Shown here one piece after another: positions 52,545-61,341 of a DNA stretch of 64,000 nucleotides. The notes below the pieces were generated by a model that saw only the letters and a program-made list of their open reading frames with translations, was not told the DNA's origin and did not search any database. The stretch comes from JABWCQ01 sp964530625 (GTDB lineage: Bacteria; Electryoneota; RPQS01), in assembly GCA_964530625.1 (NCBI GenBank), contig CAZHAK010000007.1:62001-126000 (forward strand), in the 5' to 3' direction. Numbering within the stretch: position 1 is the stretch's first letter; each line of letters opens with the position of its first letter. Position numbers and translations under genes: made by a program.

Positions 52545-54548
52545 CTATGCTGGTTTCAATGGTAACCGTATCATCACTCTCGTTCCCTCCCCGAGCTTCG
52601 ATTCCAGTTGCACGTCTCCTCCATGCTCCTGTGCGATTTGATACGCGATAGTCAACCCAAGCCCAACGCCGACTCCGACGCCCCATGTCGTGAACCCCGG
52701 TTCAAATATGCGCTGCTGCATGTTCTCAGGTATTCCGATTCCGGTATCAAGAAAACTGATGGTTGCGAATTCGCGGTCGGATCTAGTCTGAATGGTAATC
52801 GTTCCCGCGTCCGTGATGGCATGATTCGCGTTGCTCAAGAGCTGGAGAAACATCTGATTCAACTTAGCCGGATAACATAACAAACTTGGAATGTGCCCAA
52901 AGTCCTTAACGATTTGTATACCGCTTTTACGCTCGTGGTAAAAAACCGAAAGCGTTTCCTCCATCATGTCGTGAATGTCTGCGAACTGCTTGTCCGATTC
53001 GTCCAACCGTATAAAATTTTTCATTTTCGATACGATCCCCGCCACGCGAAACGATCCTTCGAAAATGACGCGTTCGCTTCTGCTAAGCAAACTCATGAGT
53101 TCCTGAATCCGCTCTGTTTGCATGGTTGCGGGCAATCCCTTGATTTCGTTGTCAAGTCGTTCCACGCATGTCCGCACATTCATACTCGAACTCTGCACCG
53201 CCGAAATCGGATTGTTAAACTCGTGCGCGATCCCAGCCACAAATCTTCCCATCGACGCCATTTTCTCAGACTGAATAAGCCGGGCTTGAGCGGCGCGCAA
53301 TTCGAGATTCGTGTGATGTAACGCCTCATTTGATTTCTCTAATTCAGCATTGCTTCGCGCAATATCCGTCAAGGCTCGTTTTAGCGCGCCCTCCGCGTCT
53401 TTGCGTGCGGTAATATCCGTGACGACGCCCTCGATGGCCGTCACTTGTCCGGTCACTGATCGTTCCGCCCACAAACTCGCTTGCACGTAGAACTCAGTGT
53501 TATCCCGTCTCCGAAAGCAAAATTCATCTGTTAACTCTCCCCGCTCTGAAAGAATTCTCATCACCCGATCACGATCACTTGGATAGCGATACACCTGCTC
53601 TCCGATGTTCGTTATCTCTGCTCTCGCCTGAGCTTCGGTGTCATAACCCATCATCTTGATCAGCGCGCGGTTTGCCGCGACGACCTGTCCTTGGGGAGTC
53701 GTGCGGACGATTCCCGTGGTGGCATGCTCAAAAATTCCGCGATATCGTCCTTCACTGTCACGCAAGGCAGTCTCGGCTTGCTCTCTCCGTTGAATGTCGG
53801 CGATTAAGCTGCTCTGCATACTACGAAAGCTGTCGGCAAGGCGGCCTAACTCATCCCGCGATCTATAGTCCAACACCGCGTCCAATTTACCCCTCGCAAT
53901 AGACTCCGTTACGTCGGTGATTCGGCGCAATGGACGCACTACCGCACCGATGAGGCCAAAAGTGATAATCAGCATTAAACTGATACAAAGAATGATCGCG
54001 AATCGCATGTGTATCTGCGACTTCGTTCTTGATCTGCGAGCGTCCTCGAATGCTTGATCCATGCTCGCTTCCAACCGAACCGCCGATTCTAACAGCAAGT
54101 TGTTCAGCCGCCCGTAGCGACGGTTCATTTCCTCTACTTTCGGATACATTTCTTCGTTCAGTTCGTGAACTATCAGTTGCATGGTCAGCGAACGCGCCAA
54201 TGTGCTATAGCCGCTGAAAGCTTCATCGATCTCATCAATGAGTGCCGTGTGTATGGGCAGAAGTGTCTTCATCGAAACAATGAGGGCCTCGACCTCTAAT
54301 GTCAACTCGTCTGCTTCGAGAATCATATCGGCGTCTTGCAGGACGATTGAATTCTGCAGAATATGCCGAATTCGCAGAGTGAGTGTTTCCAACTCATGAC
54401 TAAGACGCACCGCAGGAAAGGCCGTGACCTCAATTCGATCCGCCAGCGCGGCGTTGCGAGAGGCTTGATAATAAGAAATGCCGTAAATAACGACAAATGC
54501 CATTGCGGCGAGCAATGGCATGGACATGATCTTGTGTGTGAATCTCAT
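52545..54548 (-). CDS. Membrane sensor histidine kinase with HAMP and PAS
   Basis: 667 residues. Helix 1 (about 10-27), a periplasmic mostly helical sensor (about 30-180), helix 2 (about 183-207), HAMP (about 208-260), PAS (about 265-390, 'GIFEHATTGIVRTTPQGQVV'), coiled-coil link, then the kinase core with His442 in 'VAGIAHEFNNPIS', N box 'QLLSNANHAI', G boxes 'DTGIGIPE' and 'FEPGFTTWGVGVGVGLGL'. The core is similar to the 7TM kinase at 57837, including the CYPAKLNQ/CYPGQLNQ motif before the N box. It ends the porin-binding-protein-kinase operon: 38 bases separate it from the gene for the phosphate-binding-like protein. That arrangement suggests it senses the solute bound by its neighbour; no cytoplasmic response regulator is nearby. 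Confidence 0.93.
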   Translation of the reverse strand: MRFTHKIMSMPLLAAMAFVVIYGISYYQASRNAALADRIEVTAFPAVRLSHELETLTLRIRHILQNSIVLQDADMILEADELTLEVEALIVSMKTLLPIHTALIDEIDEAFSGYSTLARSLTMQLIVHELNEEMYPKVEEMNRRYGRLNNLLLESAVRLEASMDQAFEDARRSRTKSQIHMRFAIILCISLMLIITFGLIGAVVRPLRRITDVTESIARGKLDAVLDYRSRDELGRLADSFRSMQSSLIADIQRREQAETALRDSEGRYRGIFEHATTGIVRTTPQGQVVAANRALIKMMGYDTEAQARAEITNIGEQVYRYPSDRDRVMRILSERGELTDEFCFRRRDNTEFYVQASLWAERSVTGQVTAIEGVVTDITARKDAEGALKRALTDIARSNAELEKSNEALHHTNLELRAAQARLIQSEKMASMGRFVAGIAHEFNNPISAVQSSSMNVRTCVERLDNEIKGLPATMQTERIQELMSLLSRSERVIFEGSFRVAGIVSKMKNFIRLDESDKQFADIHDMMEETLSVFYHERKSGIQIVKDFGHIPSLLCYPAKLNQMFLQLLSNANHAITDAGTITIQTRSDREFATISFLDTGIGIPENMQQRIFEPGFTTWGVGVGVGLGLTIAYQIAQEHGGDVQLESKLGEGTRVMIRLPLKPA

Positions 54549-54586
54549 AAGACTGCTGCTAAGAACAGGTTATCGAGTGATGTAAA

Positions 54587-55009
54587 TCACTTTATGTCTA
54601 TTTTGCAAACTTGCTTTGAAGAGGGTATCGAGGAAACATAACCGATCGCGCCTGGTGTCTGAGCAACAAATTCGATCAGATCGGCCTCACGCTCGAATGA
54701 CTTTGGTGGCACACCGCGGCCTGTAAAGACGGCCTGTTTCCAGTAGGTTGAAAATTGCGAGGGGTCCCGATCCAAGAAATTTTTCATGAACGCCTTGTGA
54801 ACGCCGCCCGATCTAAGACTCACCGGAACTACCAGCGATCCGTCCGACCATTGCAACTTCTTCCCCAGAAAAATCCGCTCGACTGCCTCGCGGTCAAGCT
54901 TTGTTTCCGAGACACTGTTGTTGGCAATGATGAAAACCTGTGCCGACGCGAAATGAACGATGCCACTCAGCAGAAGAACACAAATAAATATGCTGACAAT
55001 CCCCTTCAT
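54587..55009 (-). CDS. Short phosphate-type (PstS-like) periplasmic solute-binding protein
   Basis: 140 residues with signal peptide 'MKGIVSIFICVLLLSGIVHFASA'. The rest fits the short PBP-like 'phosphate ABC transporter substrate-binding' family: 'IIANNSVSETKLDREAVERI', 'FLGKKLQWSDGSLVVPV', 'HKAFMKNFLDRDPSQFSTYW' and 'AQTPGAIGYVSS'. It is about half the usual PstS length. No ABC transporter permease or ATPase is near, so transport by this protein is unlikely. It overlaps the porin stop by 1 base (TAATG) and precedes a histidine kinase, which fits a signalling role; the ligand is inferred from the family name only. Confidence 0.88.
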   Translation of the reverse strand: MKGIVSIFICVLLLSGIVHFASAQVFIIANNSVSETKLDREAVERIFLGKKLQWSDGSLVVPVSLRSGGVHKAFMKNFLDRDPSQFSTYWKQAVFTGRGVPPKSFEREADLIEFVAQTPGAIGYVSSIPSSKQVCKIDIK

Positions 55010-56319
55010 TAGAAATGCACCGTGGTTTTCAACAACAACGCGTTCCAGTATCGGACTAGCTTTTCTTTCTGATAATCTTCGAATATCCTGATATCCTCTC
55101 GCAACGCCACTCCATCAAGATAGTGATACTCCGCCTTTACTAACCAATGGTCTGACAAGTCCACCCGAGCGTTAAACACCAAATCTCGCTCCCAAGCGAG
55201 ATACGCAGGCAGTCCTTGTTCGGTCGCGAAGTTTCCGTTGCGGTCATTGGAATTGGCGTGGAATACTGAGTAGTATGATCCGCACGTTAACCAACTGTTG
55301 ATGCGATAGCTCCCCATCGCGTAGAAACCGTCTTCCCTGTTGGCGTGCCCGAGTCCTTGATCAAGAACAAGCGTGTTGTACTCCGCCGCAGTGGTGAAGC
55401 GATTCCAAATGTATTCTACAGAGAAGGAAGCAATCTGATCAATATGAAACTCATTATTAAAAGTCACCTGCGTCGTAAACTCTCGTAACGTTCCGTTGCT
55501 GTCTGTCACAGAAAGTGCATATTGCCAACGCGTGGACATGTCAAATTCACCGAAAAACCAGGTTGTGCCCAATCGCAACCCCGGCACCGAAGGCGACCAT
55601 GTAAACGCGCCGCCATAGACCACAGGAAACTGCACTTTCTCGTCATAAGAGCCAAGGAACTGAATGGTGGCGGTGGCTGTATCGGCGCCGTGCTGCGTTG
55701 CGTAGCCGCGACGAATTTCATTTGCGGCGAAAAGACCGTTGGAATCAAAAACATTACCCCAAAAGCCCTTCGAAGGATTCGGCACATTCAAAGTCCCGCA
55801 ATAGACTTCATAGTCGAAATATCCGGTGCCACGCAGCGGAAGATTGCCATACAAACTGATACCTTCCTGTGCCAGCACGAAATCCCGCTGATCTTCTACG
55901 TAAACACTCTGTGGCAGCAAAATACTTGTGCGAAGCATATCAATATCGCGGCCTTGATTATACAATCCCAGCGGAAGTTTAATCTTCCCAGCGCGAATGC
56001 CCAAGTAATCCCGCCAATGATAGTCGCCCATCGCCCAATCTACAAACACCTGATTGTTGCCTTCTTCACCCAAGTCCCGGGCTAAAAGCTGAATTCCTAC
56101 TCGAAGCTGGTTCGACGGATTCGCTTGCACCACGATGCCCGTTTCGTTTAACTCAAAGCTACCCTCTTTGGACTTATCCACCAGAAAATGATTGCCCGAC
56201 GAGATCAAGAACCCTTGGCTCACGAAACCGCTTGTGTAAAGATCGAACTCTTGCGCATGGGAATATGAATAAACCGCCACAATTGCGATCAACAATAGTC
56301 GGAAGGGTGCGGGAAACAT
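55009..56319 (-). CDS. Porin-like outer-membrane protein
   Basis: About 436 residues from the ATG at 56319 (GGAG upstream; signal peptide 'MFPAPFRLLLIAIVAVYSYS'); an ATG at 56358 is also possible. The mature protein is an all-beta barrel: aromatic-rich alternating strands throughout, such as 'LRLGTTWFFGEFDMSTRWQY', 'EYIWNRFTTAAEYNTLVL' and 'HWLVKAEYHYLDG', ending in the C-terminal Phe expected of outer-membrane proteins ('KTTVHF'). The 'RAGKIKLPLGLYNQGRDIDM' motif is typical of porins that share a fold with phosphate-selective porins. First of the three-gene porin, binding-protein, kinase operon. Confidence 0.85.
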   Translation of the reverse strand: MFPAPFRLLLIAIVAVYSYSHAQEFDLYTSGFVSQGFLISSGNHFLVDKSKEGSFELNETGIVVQANPSNQLRVGIQLLARDLGEEGNNQVFVDWAMGDYHWRDYLGIRAGKIKLPLGLYNQGRDIDMLRTSILLPQSVYVEDQRDFVLAQEGISLYGNLPLRGTGYFDYEVYCGTLNVPNPSKGFWGNVFDSNGLFAANEIRRGYATQHGADTATATIQFLGSYDEKVQFPVVYGGAFTWSPSVPGLRLGTTWFFGEFDMSTRWQYALSVTDSNGTLREFTTQVTFNNEFHIDQIASFSVEYIWNRFTTAAEYNTLVLDQGLGHANREDGFYAMGSYRINSWLTCGSYYSVFHANSNDRNGNFATEQGLPAYLAWERDLVFNARVDLSDHWLVKAEYHYLDGVALREDIRIFEDYQKEKLVRYWNALLLKTTVHF

Positions 56320-56443
56320 AACACGCGACTCCGTCGAAGAAAGATTTGATTTTATCATGTGACAAGATAGTCTATGTAGCCGAGAGACTCAAATTTCCTT
56401 ATTCTTGCAGATTGACCCACTTGAATATCAACTGGGAACCCTG

Positions 56444-57364
56444 TCAAAACTTAGCCGTAACAGAAATACCCGGTGCCTGTCCAAATACGCTGGAATAAGG
56501 ACGAACTGTGAGCCATTGCATCCGATGTTTTCCCGCAAGCGCGTCCGCGACAACGTATCCATAAACTCCGCCAACCCAAACGTCCGACGGCCAGTGCCAA
56601 CGGCTGTCAATGCGCTCTATGCCCACTGAAGCCGCGCTGATGTAAAGCAGAATATCTACTGGCACAAAGTGGATATGCTCATCCATGACACGGGCAATTT
56701 GAAAAGCGTGCGACGTATGCCCCGAAAAAAAAGATTGCCCGGGCGTGAAGAAGTTCCAATAGTCCGATTCATACCCGTTCAATGGCCGAGGCCGGCCCGT
56801 CATCTTGTTCGTGGCGACTTTCGGAGGACCGGCAATTAGATAGCTTTCCAATATCTCCGAACTCATTCTGGCTAACCACTCAAACCCGATAATATACGAG
56901 AGAGCCGCTGTACCAAGAAAATACTTATTCATCGTTGCCTGTCGCCCTACAGGCTCCAGCAACTCCCCCAGTTCATGAAGCGGTTGCAATGGCCACTTCT
57001 CGCCGTTGCGCCGCACTCCTGACGCAATTTCATCGTCAAGAAAATAGACCGCCGCGCCAATCGCGGCAACACCCGCGATCACAAGCGCTGATCTGGTCGA
57101 AAAACGGGTCGGCGAAGAGTAAACCCAAACGGCATCCGAGACTCCAGCCTTTCCCACGAATTTCACATCCTTTGCGATGTTTCTCCGAAAGACCGATTTG
57201 CCCAATGCTCTGTCCCCGTACGCTCGCTTCGGAGCTTGGATGGAATCATTCGTCGTCAAAACCAAAGCCGAGCGTCCCAGTGACGCCTGCGTCGTCGGCT
57301 GAGCTTCGGTAAAACTCGCGTTTGACTGAGCAAACAACAACAATAGAAAGAGACGTAGCAACAT
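56444..57364 (-). CDS. PAP2 family membrane phosphatase
   Basis: About 306 residues from the ATG at 57364 (a TTG one codon earlier extends the frame). Signal peptide or first helix 'MLLRLFLLLLFAQSNASF'. The PAP2 motifs are complete: 'KMTGRPRPL' (Lys and two Arg of motif 1), 'FFSGHTSHAF' (motif 2, His), and 'RIDSRWHWPSDVWVGG' (motif 3, Arg and His). Members remove phosphate from lipid-linked substrates such as undecaprenyl diphosphate or phosphatidic acid. The N-terminal 90 residues are unusually long and polar for the family. Transcribed alone and divergent from the kinase operon at 57837. Confidence 0.92.
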   Translation of the reverse strand: MLLRLFLLLLFAQSNASFTEAQPTTQASLGRSALVLTTNDSIQAPKRAYGDRALGKSVFRRNIAKDVKFVGKAGVSDAVWVYSSPTRFSTRSALVIAGVAAIGAAVYFLDDEIASGVRRNGEKWPLQPLHELGELLEPVGRQATMNKYFLGTAALSYIIGFEWLARMSSEILESYLIAGPPKVATNKMTGRPRPLNGYESDYWNFFTPGQSFFSGHTSHAFQIARVMDEHIHFVPVDILLYISAASVGIERIDSRWHWPSDVWVGGVYGYVVADALAGKHRMQWLTVRPYSSVFGQAPGISVTAKF

Positions 57365-57836
57365 CAAGGAGAGTTAAGCTAGAGCGGCATTGGGCGTATG
57401 GAGACGTTTGAAGGTTCTATGTACATTTGATTATTAACAATTACAACCCTAACATACGCACGACGGAATCTCGGCACCGTTCCATAAACACATGTAATTA
57501 CAAAAGTTTCACTAAATCAAGCCAATGCTCTTCTCAAAATTTCCCATCCGGCTCTGTGAACTTCCTCTTCTTTTCCCATGATGCCGCAAAATCGGTACGA
57601 TGTAAGAGTACTTTCGCCGCTCAAGCTCACATTCTTGATGGTGTGGTATATCATATTGTTTTATATTTACTTACGAGGCGACTTAGTTTAAGATGGTGGG
57701 CCATTCCATTCTCAGTTAACGTGCAAATCCGAGAATATCTTTGTATGTTGACGGGTACTCTGAAGCACAGCTTGAAACAGGTAGAGGCTGGTCCGGAGTC
57801 CAAAACCACGCAGCCGCTCCATACACAGAGCTCATT
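57365..57836. other. Divergent intergenic region upstream of the 7TM kinase operon
   Basis: 472 bases, AT-rich in its right half (57640-57730). Promoters in both directions are expected, but I find no convincing pair of -35 and -10 boxes. The frame upstream of the ATG at 57837 is open back to 57741 without a ribosome site or leader. No RNA gene or repeat is seen. Confidence 0.45.
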
Positions 57837-60071
57837 ATGCACATAACTCGAACTAAGCTACTCATACTTTGCGCGGCCTTTCTGTGCGTTGATGCGGCGA
57901 ACTCTGCATTCGCGGTCAATTATCGCGGTGTCATCCGGCCCATGCCTGTCGAGTTGTCGGCCAATGATTTCTCAGTACCGAAAGAACCGCTATTTACGAT
58001 TCAAAATTGGAAATTCCGCTCAGGGGATGATCAAACTTGGTCGCTTCCGACCTACGATGATCGAGAGTGGACAGATACGCCCGGTAGAATGATGCCGGAT
58101 CAGTTTCCCGGTGGCAAATGGGACGGCATCGGCTGGTTTCGAACAAGCTTTCGCGTGGATTCCTCCTTGCTGAAAGAAACCATGGCGCTTTCGATTCAAC
58201 TTGTCGGCGCGGTCGAAGTTTATCTGAATGGAAAATTGATTCACAAGACCGGGCGCATCGGACGATCTGCCGTTTCAGAGAAAATTGTCAGCAACAATTT
58301 GTTGTCGCCGATGCCGATTATGTTTTCGCCCGGGAAAGAACAGCATCTCGCGATTCGCTACAGTTTATGGGACAGTGATCAATACATCAAAGGAAGTCGT
58401 CACTTCGGCGTCACCGTGCTGGTTGGCAGATTTGAGCAAATGATGTCGGCAGCGGCAATAGAGCTGCACACTCTCTACAGGATGCAATATGTCATTACCA
58501 CCATGACGGTGGTGTTCGGCCTCTTCCATCTGCTTCTATTTTTGTTTTATCGGAACAACAGAGGCAATTTGTATTATGCCGCTCTCTCAATGTCGCTGGC
58601 ACTGCTGCTCTGGAGCACTTTTTCATTCAGCACCATCAGCGCCCATTCCGCTCACCTCGCAGTCCTTACTCTCTTCCGACTTAGCGCCATCCTGACCTGT
58701 ATCTTCGGATTGCGATTCGCCTACTCTGTGGTCGGCGCAAAACCTCCACTGCAATTCAAGATAGCGCTTGGCATTGGGATCGCCTTACTAATCGGTGTCC
58801 TCGCGATTCCGGTAACATGGGTTTACATTTATTGTCTGTTGACAATGGTCGAAACTGTGCGAGTCTTAATCTTTGCCTGCGCCAAAAAAGTCTCCGGTGC
58901 CTGGATCGTCGGTGTAGGCATGAGTGTCTTCTCAGCCTTCGCCACCGTGGAAATTCTCAGGGATTTACAAATCCTTCCCGCACATGCTGTCGCCATTCCC
59001 TATCTGTTCGTCTATGGCGTGATCTTCCTGATCGGATCAATGTCCATTTATCTGTCGCGGCAAGTTGCCCGGACCTATCGCGACCTCGAGCAAAAACTTG
59101 TTCAAGTACGTGATCTATCCGAAGTCACCATTAGACAAGAGCGGCTCGCCAAAGAACAGGAAATCGCGCGCAAACTTCTCGAAGCCGAAAACCAACGAAA
59201 AGAGCAGGAACTCGAGGAGAGCCGCAAACTCCGTAATGCGCTCGACGAGCTTGAAAGTACCAACCTTAACTTGCGACAGACTCAATCGCAGCTTGTCCAT
59301 TCGGAAAAAATGGCGACGATGGGTATGTTGGTTGCCGGTGTTGCGCACGAGATTAACACTCCCGTCGGCGCGGTCAGTAGTATGCACGGGACGCTCATGA
59401 AGGCGATTGACAAATTAAAAACGCTCCTGTCGTCAGGGGCTGGCGGCGAATTACTGCTGAGCGATCCCAACGTCATCTCGACACTCGCAATTATTGACGA
59501 AGCAAATCGGGTGATCTGCGGTGGCACATCACGTGTCACTAACATCATTAGACGGTTGCGCAGCTTCGCTCGGCTCGATGAAGCCGAGCGCATGAAAGCG
59601 AATATCCATGAGGGTATTGAAGACACGCTGACCCTGATTTATCACGAAATCAAACACTCCATTGAAGTTGTCAAAAACTTCGGTGATATTCCTGACATCG
59701 TGTGTTATCCCGGGCAACTCAATCAAGTCTTCTTGAATTTGTTGGTTAACTCCCGGCAGGCCATGGAGAACGGTGGCGTGATTACAATCACAACTTCCAT
59801 TGAAAATTCTAATGTGCGAATTGATTTCACCGACACGGGAAAAGGAATTCCACAGGAACAACTCAAAAAGATCTTTGATCCGGGTTTCACGACCAAAGGC
59901 GTTGGCGTCGGAACAGGACTCGGCCTGTCCATCGTTTATTCAATCGTTCAAGCGCACGGCGGGTCAATTTCTGTCGAAAGCGAAGTCGGCAAGGGCACGA
60001 CGTTCTCGATTCTTCTGCCCATGATATTGAAGATTCCCGACACCAAAGAGAGTGAGGCCGGTTCTGCTTAG
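57837..60071 (+). CDS. 7TM-DISM-type sensor histidine kinase
   Basis: 744 residues from the ATG at 57837, chosen because it gives a clean signal peptide ('ITRTKLLILCAAFLCVDA'); the frame opens earlier at 57741. A periplasmic jelly-roll domain (about 30-205) resembles sugar-binding GH2-type domains ('GWFRTSFRVDSSL', 'VGAVEVYLNGKLIHKTGRIG'). Seven hydrophobic helices follow (about 225-415), the 7TMR-DISM layout. After a long coiled coil comes the kinase core with His504 in 'VAGVAHEINTPVGA', 'CYPGQLNQVFLNLLVNSRQA', 'DTGKGIP' and 'FTTKGVGVGTGLGLS'. The core is closely similar to the kinase at 52545. No response regulator is encoded nearby. The next gene (BamA-like) starts 20 bases before its stop, so the two are co-translated. 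Confidence 0.93.
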   Translation: MHITRTKLLILCAAFLCVDAANSAFAVNYRGVIRPMPVELSANDFSVPKEPLFTIQNWKFRSGDDQTWSLPTYDDREWTDTPGRMMPDQFPGGKWDGIGWFRTSFRVDSSLLKETMALSIQLVGAVEVYLNGKLIHKTGRIGRSAVSEKIVSNNLLSPMPIMFSPGKEQHLAIRYSLWDSDQYIKGSRHFGVTVLVGRFEQMMSAAAIELHTLYRMQYVITTMTVVFGLFHLLLFLFYRNNRGNLYYAALSMSLALLLWSTFSFSTISAHSAHLAVLTLFRLSAILTCIFGLRFAYSVVGAKPPLQFKIALGIGIALLIGVLAIPVTWVYIYCLLTMVETVRVLIFACAKKVSGAWIVGVGMSVFSAFATVEILRDLQILPAHAVAIPYLFVYGVIFLIGSMSIYLSRQVARTYRDLEQKLVQVRDLSEVTIRQERLAKEQEIARKLLEAENQRKEQELEESRKLRNALDELESTNLNLRQTQSQLVHSEKMATMGMLVAGVAHEINTPVGAVSSMHGTLMKAIDKLKTLLSSGAGGELLLSDPNVISTLAIIDEANRVICGGTSRVTNIIRRLRSFARLDEAERMKANIHEGIEDTLTLIYHEIKHSIEVVKNFGDIPDIVCYPGQLNQVFLNLLVNSRQAMENGGVITITTSIENSNVRIDFTDTGKGIPQEQLKKIFDPGFTTKGVGVGTGLGLSIVYSIVQAHGGSISVESEVGKGTTFSILLPMILKIPDTKESEAGSA

Positions 60072-61341
60072 GATCTTGAGACGATGCTGCTCGCTTGGTC
60101 TTTGCTTGCTCTTCTCATGTCTCCTGACCGCGTCCGCACCGATGGCGACCGAGAGTAAAACTGACAGCGTGGTCTATCCGGAACGAGTTCCAGCGAGCTC
60201 AACGCTGGAGAAAATCGTCTCCTTCCCCGGACAACTGGCCTATGCCCCGGTCAGATACACCGTGCTTGGCCTTGGTTACGCGGGTGTCTATCTCGTAGAG
60301 AGTGGAGTGATTGAAAAGCTTTCGTCTGTCATCAATCGTTCGGGATTTGTTCCCGTCTATGCTCCTCGAACGGGTGGAGGTGTGAAGTATATCTCAAAGG
60401 ACTTCGCGACCGCCAATGCGTTATTGATATTTGAGGCGACGTCATGGACAGACTTTAGACAGCGCTACTCGATCCAATGGAAAAATTTCGAACTCGCCCG
60501 CGGCCTGTACTCCGATTACGTGCTAAGATATCGCTTGCTCACAGATGAAGACTTCTTCGGCATCGGACCGCACTCGCGCGAAGAAGATGAGCTATACTAC
60601 TCTGCCGAAGATGCGTTGTTTGAAGCTACCTTACGTCGGCACATCAGCAAATCATTTTATCTCAAGCTGGACTTGGGAGTCAGCAACACCAGTGTCTTCA
60701 AACGGCGCGATGGCGACGAACAGGCGCTGAGTGATGTCTACTCGGACTCCATGCTTCCGGGACTGCGCGAAAAGGTCCGCCTGCAAGGTACAGAACTCTC
60801 GATCCGCTACGACGACACAAATCATCCCGGCCATCCCTCCGCAGGAAGATTAGGCAAACTCGGCGCGACTCTGTTCACGGACATTCGTGATGACAGATTC
60901 AGCTTTTGGAAGCTCGGAGTGGACGTCACTCAGCACGTTCACCTGTTTAACGATCGCACTCTTGTCTTAAGAGGTGCGGGCGAGTTGACACAAGGTTTCG
61001 ATGATCCGGACATCCCTTTTTATCATCTTGCTGAACTCGGAAGCCACGGAACTATTCGCGGATTTACGCGCGGAAGATTCCGCGACAAAGATTACGTGCT
61101 CGGCTCAGCGGAATACCGCTATCCTGTCTGGATCCCTTGGGCGAAAGTCGTGGATGCTTTGATCTTCGTGGACGGCGGACAAGTTGCCAACAATATCTTT
61201 GAAGATGGTGCTATAGCGGATTGGCAAGTCGGCTACGGCGGAGGATTTCGCTTCTACAGTGAAGTCAATCTGATCGCAAGCACCGAAATCGCGTTCAGCA
61301 AAGAAGGCTATCGCTTCTATCTGACGCTGAATACGCCATGA
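60052..61341 (+). CDS. BamA/Omp85-like (surface antigen D15) outer-membrane barrel
   Basis: 429 residues from GTG at 60052, overlapping the kinase gene by 20 bases. Signal peptide 'RCCSLGLCLLFSCLLTASA'. No POTRA domains are visible; after about 70 residues the barrel starts. The C-terminal half has the Omp85 signature 'GSHGTIRGFTRGRFRDKDYV' and 'LGSAEYRYPVWIP' followed by 'VDALIFVDGGQVANNIF', typical of the last strands of BamA and D15 proteins. This is a POTRA-less small Omp85 relative, like those linked to patatin or lipid transport, here next to a lipoprotein with kinase-like motifs. It overlaps the start of that gene by 4 bases (ATGA at 61338-61341). Confidence 0.9.
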   Translation: MRPVLLRILRRCCSLGLCLLFSCLLTASAPMATESKTDSVVYPERVPASSTLEKIVSFPGQLAYAPVRYTVLGLGYAGVYLVESGVIEKLSSVINRSGFVPVYAPRTGGGVKYISKDFATANALLIFEATSWTDFRQRYSIQWKNFELARGLYSDYVLRYRLLTDEDFFGIGPHSREEDELYYSAEDALFEATLRRHISKSFYLKLDLGVSNTSVFKRRDGDEQALSDVYSDSMLPGLREKVRLQGTELSIRYDDTNHPGHPSAGRLGKLGATLFTDIRDDRFSFWKLGVDVTQHVHLFNDRTLVLRGAGELTQGFDDPDIPFYHLAELGSHGTIRGFTRGRFRDKDYVLGSAEYRYPVWIPWAKVVDALIFVDGGQVANNIFEDGAIADWQVGYGGGFRFYSEVNLIASTEIAFSKEGYRFYLTLNTP

